NCBI GenBank assembly: GCA_900313845.1
Contig: OMTC01000078.1
Location: 1 to 7,646 of the forward strand
Source: an uncultured Prevotellaceae bacterium
GTDB taxonomy: Bacteria; Bacteroidota; Bacteroidia; Bacteroidales; Bacteroidaceae
Direction: 5' to 3'
DNA length: 7,646 nt
Positions 1 through 6,021 of this stretch are shown here, in pieces. A program made the position numbers and the translations under genes. Every line of letters starts with the position of its first letter. Positions within the stretch are counted from its first letter, which is position 1. The notes beneath the pieces were generated by a model, which was not told the origin of the DNA, did not search any database, and saw only the letters and a program-made list of their open reading frames with translations.

Positions 1-2
1 CG

Positions 3-1187
3 ACGGTGATTGCGACGAGTTTCTCAGAAATTGAAGGATGGACATGTACGCGCGATGCGCAGAATGGATTCACGAAGGCAGCGAGTGGTGACACCTATTT
101 CGAGGTGTGGAATCCAGCTGCTTCGGCAGGAGAGGCTTTCGACTACTACCAAGACGTGAGTGGACTGCCAGATGGCGTGTATCAGTTGAGTGCGAATGTG
201 TTCAACTCGACCAATGGCGAGGCAGGTGCTTCGGTGAATGGGGCAGTGGGCCTCTATGCGCAGACTTCGGACTTGCTCTATTTCTCGCCTGTCACAACGG
301 ACAGCGAGATGGATACGAATCGAAAAAATCTGATAGACAGAATCATCGTGAGGGATGGAATGCTGCGAGTGGGTGTGAGAAATTTAGGTGCGATGACGGC
401 TCGTTGGGCTGGTGCCGACAATTTCGTGCTGAGTTATTTAGGTACAGAAGCGGAGGTGCTGACGGATGAAAGTGCTGAAGACGTGAAGGCGAGATATATG
501 CAAGTGCTGATTGACAGAATGAAGGAAGATGCCACGGGACAGATGGATGCTTCTTTCTTCATCAAAAATGCGGATGCTTATCGAGCCACTACATACGGAT
601 GGACGGCATCTGAGGTGGGATTCACCAAGGGAGAGGCATACGATGGCAATGCGGAGAACAACTATTTCGACAAATGGTATGCATCGGACTTCTCATCAAG
701 TCTGAGTCAGACACTGCCACCACTGCCTGCGGGCAACTACACGCTTTCTGCCATGATGCGAAGCAACACGACGCAGGTGATGACGCTTTCTGCCACTTCT
801 TCCTCGGGAGCTTCAACAAAGGTGGAATTCACTGGAACAGCCACCACCTCTGCAAGCGGCAGTGAATACGTGATGGGATGGCAGAAAATTGCACTGAGTC
901 CTATCGCTGTGAAGGACGGAGAAACTCTCACTATAGCGCTCAATACGAATGGCAGTTCGTGGTGGAGTGCGGATGCGTTTCGACTTACGTATAGTCCACT
1001 GGTAAAGATGGGTGATGTGAACGAAGACGGGAAAGTTGATATTGCAGACGTGGTTGCCACGGTCAACTATGTGTTAGGAACGATTCCGAGTGTGTTCAAC
1101 GAGACGGCTGCCGACGTGAGTGGAAATGGCAGAATAGACATCTCGGATGTGGTGGGCATCGTGAATTTGGTGCTGAATCCACTCTAA
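3..1187 (+). CDS. Secreted dockerin-containing protein with two jelly-roll-like modules (5' partial)
   Basis: The reading frame is open to the left edge of the window. The first possible start, a GTG at 6, falls inside a folded module, so this is the C-terminal part of a larger protein. Two related modules are visible, numbered from that GTG. The first covers about residues 5-146 and the second about 183-332. Both open with a G-W-T segment, contain a YFE-W or YFDKW motif and a G-x-Y-x-LSA strand, and close with WAGADNFVLSY or WSADAFRLTY. This resembles galactose-binding or carbohydrate-binding jelly-roll domains, but no specific family is assigned. Residues 336-393 form a type I dockerin-like domain with two calcium loops, DVNEDGKVDIAD (337-348) and DVSGNGRIDISD (370-381). 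Such tails are common on secreted Bacteroidales proteins and do not imply a cellulosome. The missing N-terminal part may carry a catalytic domain. The BNR_4 gene follows after 44 bp on the same strand, which suggests an operon acting on a glycan. Confidence 0.85.
   Translation, partial: TVIATSFSEIEGWTCTRDAQNGFTKAASGDTYFEVWNPAASAGEAFDYYQDVSGLPDGVYQLSANVFNSTNGEAGASVNGAVGLYAQTSDLLYFSPVTTDSEMDTNRKNLIDRIIVRDGMLRVGVRNLGAMTARWAGADNFVLSYLGTEAEVLTDESAEDVKARYMQVLIDRMKEDATGQMDASFFIKNADAYRATTYGWTASEVGFTKGEAYDGNAENNYFDKWYASDFSSSLSQTLPPLPAGNYTLSAMMRSNTTQVMTLSATSSSGASTKVEFTGTATTSASGSEYVMGWQKIALSPIAVKDGETLTIALNTNGSSWWSADAFRLTYSPLVKMGDVNEDGKVDIADVVATVNYVLGTIPSVFNETAADVSGNGRIDISDVVGIVNLVLNPL
1013..1184 (+). 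other. Type I dockerin-like domain (paired calcium-binding loops)
   Basis: This is the C-terminal domain of the first gene. Each half has a 12-residue EF-hand-like loop with acidic or polar residues at positions 1, 3, 5, 9 and 12: D-N-D-D-D in the first and D-S-N-D-D in the second. Each loop is followed by a hydrophobic helix (VVATVNYVLG and VVGIVNLVLN). The spacing matches the duplicated F-hand of type I dockerins. No cohesin is encoded in the window, so the partner, if there is one, is unknown. Confidence 0.85.
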
Positions 1188-1231
1188 AAAACGCTGAGGA
1201 AAACCTTAAAAACAATATAAAAAGAATCAAT

Positions 1232-3013
1232 ATGAAAACGATGATGAAACCGAGACTGATGGCTTGTATGCTGTTGATGCTGATTGGTAGCAAGGCGATG
1301 GCACAGCAGGCGAGTTATAGTGGAACTGAATTGGCGAAGGAAGGAGCGTGGTGCTGGTTTGCAGACCCACGAGCCATGCGTGTGAAAAAAGGAAAGACGG
1401 ATGCTGCGTATGTGGGCTATATCGACAACCACGGAGCAGTGCGTGCCTTGCAACTCGACTACAAGCGCAACACAGCGGAGGAAGTGCTGGTTCGCTCTTA
1501 TTTTCAACCCGATGATCATAACAACCCAACGTTCTTGGCACTGCCCGATGGACGCATCATGATTTTCTATACGCGCCATACAGATGAACCTCGTTTCTAC
1601 TACCGCATTTCGCGACGTGCGGGTGACATCACGAGTTTGGGAGATGAGAAAATCATTGAGGTGAAGAACAATACAACCTATCCGTCGCCTTTCATTCTGA
1701 GCGACGACCCTCAGCATATCTATCTGTGCTGGCGCGGCATTGGTTGGCATCCGACGATTGCCAAACTGTCGATGCCTGATGCCAATGATGACCTGAAGAT
1801 TGAATGGGGACCTTATCAGATGGTACAGAGTACGGGAGCACGTCCTTATGCCAAGTATCAGAGCAATGGCAAGGACAAGATTTACTTGAGTTATACGACT
1901 GGGCATCCCGATAATGAGCTGCCTAACTGGCTCTATTTCAATACAATCAACATCAACGCAGGTGGAGAACCACAGTTGTGTGATGTGAACGGCAAGGTGC
2001 TGAGTACCATTTCCGAAGGGAAATTCAACGTGTTCAAGCGTGACGACTACAAGCAGCAATATCCGTTGACAGTGATTGATTCGCCTGATAATTCCCGTTG
2101 CTGGGTGTTCCAAATCACGACCGACAAGGAGGAAAATCCTGTGGTGGCTTTCGTTCGCATTTCGCCTGACAAGAAGCAGCATGAATACTATTATGCTCGA
2201 TGGAATGGAGGGAAATGGCGCATTACCGACATTGCAGATGCTGGCAAATGGTTCCATCAATCGCCACAGACGGAGAACTGCTACAGTGCGGGAATGGCTA
2301 TCGACCCCGACGACGTGAACACCGTGTATTGTTCGTTGCCAACGAAAAACCAATCGGGCAAGGAAGTGTATGAGATTTGGAAATACACACTGAACGAAGC
2401 AGGTGTGGTGACCACGAAGGAGGCAATCACATGGAATTCGGAGAAGAACAATATGCGCCCCTACGTGTTGCCTGGCTCGATGGGTAGCGACCTGCGCGTG
2501 GTGTGGATGAATGGTGACTACTATTATTGGCTGAAGTGTAAGCGTTTCCCTGACGGCTATCCAACTCGCATCATGGGAAAACTTGATAGTGGTGCTGCTC
2601 TTTCCATTTCGCCTTTGAAGGAAGTAAAGGGTGAAAAGAACATGAAAAGAACAAAGGTTTATTCGACTTCTTTGAATTCAGCCGATGGTGTTAAGACCGT
2701 GGATTTGAAAGGAAAGCGTTGGTACATCGATGCTGATGTGAAGATGGATGCAGAGCACTATACGGGTGTGTTGCTGAGAGCCGGTGATATGGAATATGGT
2801 GTGGAGGAGGAATCGCTGAAGCCATATATTAAAATAGGTGGAAAGACTTATTTCAGTGCAAACAAATTAGGAAACAGCGATGACTGGACCAAGGCAAATG
2901 GAACGGATGGGAAGTGGTACTTCAAGAAACTCAATCAATTCCATCTTTCCATTGTCAGACAAGGCAAAAGTGTGACGGTGTATAGAGATGGACTGATTGA
3001 TATAAAAAATTAA
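1232..3013 (+). CDS. Secreted BNR_4 beta-propeller protein, candidate polysaccharide lyase/glycosidase
   Basis: The protein has 593 residues. It starts with a classical signal peptide (Met-Lys, then a hydrophobic core) with likely cleavage after AMA at residue 24, which supports this ATG; export to the periplasm or surface is expected. Residues about 30-460 resemble the BNR_4 propeller family, which includes ulvan lyases (PL24/PL25), rhamnose-glucuronate lyase (PL27) and GH145 rhamnosidase. Visible family-like motifs are GAWCWFADPRAM (38-49), DDHNNP (94-99) followed by LPDGRIMIFYTRH (104-116), RPYAKY (204-209), GHPDN (224-228), NNMRPYVLPG (406-415) and a final VVWMNGDYYYW. His96 and His116 are candidate active-site residues by position in these motifs; this is inference. 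Residues about 475-593 look like a beta-sandwich (LamG or lectin-like) module that ends abruptly after VTVYRDGLID. The stop codon lies inside the adjacent inverted repeat, so the C terminus may be slightly truncated. The substrate cannot be told from sequence alone; a uronic-acid or rhamnose-containing glycan is a guess from the family. Confidence 0.88.
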   Translation: MKTMMKPRLMACMLLMLIGSKAMAQQASYSGTELAKEGAWCWFADPRAMRVKKGKTDAAYVGYIDNHGAVRALQLDYKRNTAEEVLVRSYFQPDDHNNPTFLALPDGRIMIFYTRHTDEPRFYYRISRRAGDITSLGDEKIIEVKNNTTYPSPFILSDDPQHIYLCWRGIGWHPTIAKLSMPDANDDLKIEWGPYQMVQSTGARPYAKYQSNGKDKIYLSYTTGHPDNELPNWLYFNTININAGGEPQLCDVNGKVLSTISEGKFNVFKRDDYKQQYPLTVIDSPDNSRCWVFQITTDKEENPVVAFVRISPDKKQHEYYYARWNGGKWRITDIADAGKWFHQSPQTENCYSAGMAIDPDDVNTVYCSLPTKNQSGKEVYEIWKYTLNEAGVVTTKEAITWNSEKNNMRPYVLPGSMGSDLRVVWMNGDYYYWLKCKRFPDGYPTRIMGKLDSGAALSISPLKEVKGEKNMKRTKVYSTSLNSADGVKTVDLKGKRWYIDADVKMDAEHYTGVLLRAGDMEYGVEEESLKPYIKIGGKTYFSANKLGNSDDWTKANGTDGKWYFKKLNQFHLSIVRQGKSVTVYRDGLIDIKN

Positions 3014-3120
3014 ATGAAGAATAAAGAATGAAGAATGAATTTTACTTTTCTCATTGGATTTGTCATCCGAACGGAAGTAATTTTCATTCTTCATTCTTTA
3101 TTCTTCATTCTTCATTTAAT
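3009..3120. repeat. Imperfect inverted repeat with 7-bp tandem units, between convergent genes
   Basis: The left arm begins ATTAAATGAAGAA at 3009. The right arm, read on the minus strand from 3120, begins with the same 13 bases. The left arm contains three full heptads (TGAAGAA, TAAAGAA, TGAAGAA) plus TGAA at 3015-3039. The right arm contains four (TGAAGAA twice, TAAAGAA, TGAAGAA) plus TGAA at 3114-3083. Apart from this one extra unit the arms match through the heptads, and pairing can resume at TTACTT (3042-3047) with AAGTAA (3075-3080). A loop of about 27 nt remains, containing a small GGAT/ATCC hairpin. The transcript of either strand could fold into a long A/U-rich stem, so the element may act as a two-way terminator. 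It could also be a small non-autonomous repeat; no transposase or clear target-site duplication is visible. Confidence 0.85.
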
Positions 3121-4723
3121 ACTTCTTCAGTTCTTCAGCTTTGACAACTTTTTCGACGAAGAAATCGGGATGCTTGCTGGCTTGATAACGATATTTCAAA
3201 CCATAGTTCTTTTCTGCCAACATCTTGACAAGACGACGGTTTTGTGGTAGTCTTAGGTCGATGAGCTTGTCGATTTCGGTACTGTCGAAGTTCTTTCCAA
3301 GTGTCTTCAGAAGAGCATCGATATTTGGATTTTGGTCTTCATCCACGCTGTATGGCATGATGAGGAAATCCTTTTCAAGAATCAGTTTTTCTTCGGTGAT
3401 ACCCACACCAGCACCAAGACTCTTTGGCAGTGTGCTGTTCATCGTGTTGACGAGGGTCGTCAGTTCTGCTGGATGAGTGATGGTAGGGGTTGGAGCAGGT
3501 TCAGGAACGACAGCGGTCGCTTCTTCTTGCGTTGGAACAGTTGGTTGAACGGTTGTAGGTTCTGCTTCAGTAGTGACAACAGGTGTCTCAACGACAGGAG
3601 TTTCAACTACAGGTGTTTCAGCAGAAGTTGTAGGTTCTGCTTTTGCAACTGCATCTTCTTGTTGTTTCATGAAAGATGGTACAAGAAGAGTGGTTTGTGA
3701 AGATGATTTCTTTGTCTTTTCTTTCTTTTCAGCTTTTTTGGCAACTTCCTTTTCAGCTTTCTTGGCTGCTTCCTTTTCTGCGGCTTTTCTTGCTTTTTCC
3801 TTAGCCTTTTCAGCCTTTAAAGCTTTCTTTTTGGCAGCCTTTTCAGCTTCAGCCTTCAGATATGCTTGTTGCGCAGCCTTCTCCTCTTTCATCTTTAGTG
3901 CTGCTTTCTCTGCTTTAGTCAGTTTTTTCTTGATTGGAGCTTCTTCCTTGACAACAGGCTTTTCTTCCTTGGTGGAAGGTTTCTCCTTGCTGATAGTCTT
4001 TTCCTTCTTGATAACAGGCTTTTCTTTGACTGCAGGTTTTTCTTTTTTGCTGGAAGTCTTTTCTTTGACAGCCTTCTCCTTCTTGGTGGAAGTCTTTTCC
4101 TTGCTGACAGCTTTTGCCTTCTTGCCAGGTTTTTCTATAATGATTGGTTCTGCTTTTGCTGTGAAGTCGATAGGATGAGTAGCCGTGGCAGCGAGAGTTG
4201 CCTCTTCCTTGAAATTGTCGTTAGCAATGATGTTCTTGAAGGAACTCCAGCCTATAGTCTTTCGGAATGTGAGTCGACTTTGGGCAGGTACGTAAAGAAT
4301 AATCATTGGGTTGACATTCTGAAAGACTTCTTCCGAAATGGATGTAACCTCTTCGGCAGGCAAATTGTAATAGACGGAGGTGAGACGCTTGCAATCGTAG
4401 AAGGCATTGGCGTCAAGAGAGGTGACAGAACTTGGAATGTGGATGGTTACCAGTTCGGTACATCCCATGAAAGCTGCCTCACCAATTCCCGTGACAGGAT
4501 AGGTGGTGCCGTCGAAAGTGATGGCATTAGGAATGACGACTTCTCCTTTATATTCGTTGATTACATCTTGTGGTTGGGAACCTCGGAAGGTCACTTCCAC
4601 TGCTTTGCCTCCTTCTCTGAGGTTGAAATAGATAGGAGTGCCATTGTTGTTTGCTTCGAAATCGTGAGCGGAAACAGAAGTTGAAGCAATAAGGAAAATC
4701 GTTGAGAGAAGGAACTTGAACAT
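3116..4723 (-). CDS. Secreted LRR_5 (BspA-like) protein with long Lys/Ala/Glu-rich segment
   Basis: The ATG at 4723 is chosen because it begins directly with a signal peptide (MFKFLLSTIFLIASTSVSA, residues 1-19). An in-frame ATG at 4795 would add 24 residues ahead of it and cannot be excluded. Numbered from 4723 (535 aa), residues about 73-166 are a short BspA-type LRR region (GEAAFMGCTELVTIHIPSSV, then NAFYDCKRLTS) with the YVP...Y/F-K-type cap common in Prevotella. Residues about 208-267 are roughly four tandem 13-residue KEK-rich repeats. Residues 270-339 are an Ala/Lys/Glu-rich, probably helical, TolA-like stretch. Residues 369-383 repeat ETPVV inside a Pro/Thr/Val-rich linker. Residues about 416-535 form a separate globular-looking domain (NSTLPKSLGAGVGI, LIMPYSVDED, YGLKYRYQ) that I cannot assign. 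The layout suggests a periplasmic or envelope protein that spans or binds a polymer; function is unknown. It is probably co-transcribed with the upstream LRR gene. Its stop codon lies in the inverted repeat. Confidence 0.8.
   Translation of the reverse strand: MFKFLLSTIFLIASTSVSAHDFEANNNGTPIYFNLREGGKAVEVTFRGSQPQDVINEYKGEVVIPNAITFDGTTYPVTGIGEAAFMGCTELVTIHIPSSVTSLDANAFYDCKRLTSVYYNLPAEEVTSISEEVFQNVNPMIILYVPAQSRLTFRKTIGWSSFKNIIANDNFKEEATLAATATHPIDFTAKAEPIIIEKPGKKAKAVSKEKTSTKKEKAVKEKTSSKKEKPAVKEKPVIKKEKTISKEKPSTKEEKPVVKEEAPIKKKLTKAEKAALKMKEEKAAQQAYLKAEAEKAAKKKALKAEKAKEKARKAAEKEAAKKAEKEVAKKAEKKEKTKKSSSQTTLLVPSFMKQQEDAVAKAEPTTSAETPVVETPVVETPVVTTEAEPTTVQPTVPTQEEATAVVPEPAPTPTITHPAELTTLVNTMNSTLPKSLGAGVGITEEKLILEKDFLIMPYSVDEDQNPNIDALLKTLGKNFDSTEIDKLIDLRLPQNRRLVKMLAEKNYGLKYRYQASKHPDFFVEKVVKAEELKKY
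3925..4102 (-). repeat. Degenerate 39-bp tandem repeats coding KEK-rich 13-residue units
   Basis: Within the secreted LRR gene, about four consecutive units read KEKTSTKKEKAV, KEKTSSKKEKPAV, KEKPVIKKEKTIS and KEKPSTKEEKPVV, followed by a decayed KEEAPIKKK. The period is 13 codons, with one unit a residue shorter. The copies differ at the DNA level, so the array is old or under diversifying pressure, but it remains a candidate for length variation between strains. Confidence 0.7.
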
Positions 4724-4816
4724 ACTCTCTGTTCTCTTTTGGATGGAGGAAATAGTTGCTCCGCTAAAAATTGTGTTTAGAAATTGTGTTGTCATTTTTA
4801 TGTTTAGTTCATCGTT

Positions 4817-4843
4817 CTTCCCTTACCTTCACAGGAAGGGAAG
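4817..4843 (-). terminator. Hairpin between the two LRR genes (possible terminator/attenuator)
   Basis: CTTCCCTT (4817-4824) pairs with AAGGGAAG (4836-4843). After one bulged A there is an inner CCT/AGG pairing around a TCAC loop. It starts a few bases after the stop codon of the 330-aa gene on the minus strand. No T-tract follows on that strand, so a strong intrinsic terminator is unlikely. It may stabilise the upstream transcript or reduce read-through into the second LRR gene, for which I see no promoter of its own. Confidence 0.5.
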
Positions 4844-4849
4844 GAGTTC

Positions 4850-5842
4850 TTAAAATTTAAAGATGCCGAAAAGACGGCGTTTAGGCTTTTCTTCAGGAAT
4901 TGGCAATTCTTCTTCGCTTCTTCCTTGCACGTTTTCGTCGATTTCGAGCTGGCCGATGTGGCTTGGGAATAAGTTCTCGAAGCGTTTCTTCGTACCGTTA
5001 GGAATGACGATATGCTCGATATTCACCTCGTTGTTGAAAATACCTTTCTTCACGCTGGTTACAGAGTCTGGCAAGGTGAGCTTTTTGAGAGCTATACAGC
5101 CTTCGAACATGCCTTCGCCCAACTGTTCCACACCTTCTTCGATGGTTGCTTCTTCCAGTTGCTTGCAGTGGTAGAAAGCGCAAGTGCCAATCTTCTCCAC
5201 GCTTCCAGGGATGGTGATGTTTTCCACAGCAAGGTAAGAGAAGGCAAAACTACCGATGTTCTTCAGTCCCTTTGGCAGATGGATTTCTTTCAAATCCTGG
5301 CATGCGCGAAAAACATCCTCACCGATGTAACTTACTTTCTTTGGAATCTCGATGCTTTCGAGAGAGCGACACACATAGAAAGCGCTGTCTTCGATGCGCT
5401 CAAGGGTGCTTGGCAGGGAGATGTCGCTGAGAGATATGCATTCAGCGAACATATCCTTCTCAATGGTTTTGATGCCTTCTTCCAAAATGACTTTCTTTAG
5501 ACTCTCGCAACGTGCAAAAGTACTGCGTCCGATGTGTTCCACCGTACCAGGAATGGTGATTTCTTCCAAGTTGAGGCTCTTGTAAAAGGCGAATTCACCG
5601 ATAGTTTTCACGCTCTTTGGAATCTTCACGCGCTTCAGTCCGACGATGCTGTCGAATGCTACGGAACAAATCACTTCGGTGCCATCCTTGATGGTGTATT
5701 CCTCTAATTCGAGCTTTTGTTCGCAACCGAGCATGCGTTTGCCATCTGGACTATAGATCACACCATATTCATCTTTCACACCTTCCTTCAAGTCTTTGAA
5801 AGACACCTTGGTCTGCTGTTTTGAGTTAAGATCTTTTTCCAT
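4850..5842 (-). CDS. LRR_5 (BspA-like) leucine-rich-repeat protein, no signal peptide
   Basis: The protein has 330 residues and starts at an ATG after an A-rich leader. No signal peptide or membrane segment is visible, so a cytoplasmic location is inferred. Residues 24-58 form an N-terminal cap (EYGVIYSPDGKRMLGC). Residues about 60-290 hold ten LRR_5 units of about 23 residues with the pattern AF-x-x-C-x-x-L-x-x-I-x-I-P-x-x-V-x-x-IG. The seventh unit (about 200-221) is one residue short and lacks the Cys. Residues 300-319 are acidic (ENVQGRSEEELPIPEE), and the protein ends in a basic-hydrophobic tail, PKRRLFGIFKF (320-330). Proteins of this family are usually binding scaffolds; no enzymatic motif is seen and the partner is unknown. 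It is the first gene of a probable two-gene minus-strand unit and is divergent from the CoA-transferase. Confidence 0.87.
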   Translation of the reverse strand: MEKDLNSKQQTKVSFKDLKEGVKDEYGVIYSPDGKRMLGCEQKLELEEYTIKDGTEVICSVAFDSIVGLKRVKIPKSVKTIGEFAFYKSLNLEEITIPGTVEHIGRSTFARCESLKKVILEEGIKTIEKDMFAECISLSDISLPSTLERIEDSAFYVCRSLESIEIPKKVSYIGEDVFRACQDLKEIHLPKGLKNIGSFAFSYLAVENITIPGSVEKIGTCAFYHCKQLEEATIEEGVEQLGEGMFEGCIALKKLTLPDSVTSVKKGIFNNEVNIEHIVIPNGTKKRFENLFPSHIGQLEIDENVQGRSEEELPIPEEKPKRRLFGIFKF

Positions 5843-5882
5843 ATATTTTGAGTTTTTATTTTTTAAAGTTTGATTTACGCCG

Positions 5883-5913
5883 CTAAGTTACAAAAAAACG
5901 TAAAACAATACAA
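5883..5913 (-). promoter_or_regulatory. Possible promoter for the minus-strand LRR genes
   Basis: On the minus strand, TAACTTAG (5890-5883) matches the Bacteroidetes -7 consensus TAnnTTTG at all but one fixed position. A TTG (5913-5911) lies 20 bases upstream of it as a possible -33 element. The site would give a leader of roughly 30-35 nt before the ATG at 5842. The match is imperfect, and AT-rich DNA can produce such sites by chance. Confidence 0.4.
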
Positions 5914-5953
5914 CCTTAGACATAAAATTCGCACAAAATCATTTGAATTGTGT

Positions 5954-5982
5954 TTTGATTTGGAAAACAATTCGTAACTTTG
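5954..5982 (+). promoter_or_regulatory. Bacteroidetes-type promoter of the CoA-transferase gene
   Basis: TAACTTTG at 5975-5982 is an exact match to the Bacteroidetes -7 consensus TAnnTTTG. A TTTG at 5954-5957 lies 17 bases upstream as the -33 element. A second TTTG at 5959-5962 is too close to be preferred. Transcription would begin near 5989, leaving an AT-rich leader of about 30 nt before the ATG at 6022, with no Shine-Dalgarno sequence, as is usual for highly expressed genes in this phylum. Confidence 0.75.
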
Positions 5983-6021
5983 CACGTTGAAATTCAGTAA
6001 AATAAATCATATTCTTAAATT

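Noticed and set aside
1232..1300. Lipoprotein signal in the BNR_4 protein (LMAC around residue 12)
   Set aside because: The Cys is too close to the N terminus to follow a hydrophobic core; cleavage after AMA at residue 24 is a better fit.
1184..2353. Long minus-strand open frame (389 codons) opposite the BNR_4 gene
   Set aside because: It lies wholly antisense to a well-supported secreted protein, shows no domain or signal, and is His/Arg/Ile-rich as expected for a shadow frame.
3009..3120. CRISPR array or integron-like array suggested by the short repeated units
   Set aside because: The units are contiguous 7-mers without spacers and are arranged as inverted arms, which fits neither.
3573..4178. 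Plus-strand 201-codon frame with an apparent multi-membrane-segment protein rich in Phe, Ala, Ser and Leu
   Set aside because: It is the complement of the Lys/Ala/Glu-rich segment: AAG/AAA/GAA codons read in reverse give Leu/Phe. The hydrophobic pattern is an artefact.
4175..4684. Plus-strand 169-codon frame opposite the LRR part of the secreted protein
   Set aside because: The minus-strand frame has a signal peptide and LRR motifs; this frame has none and is a shadow.
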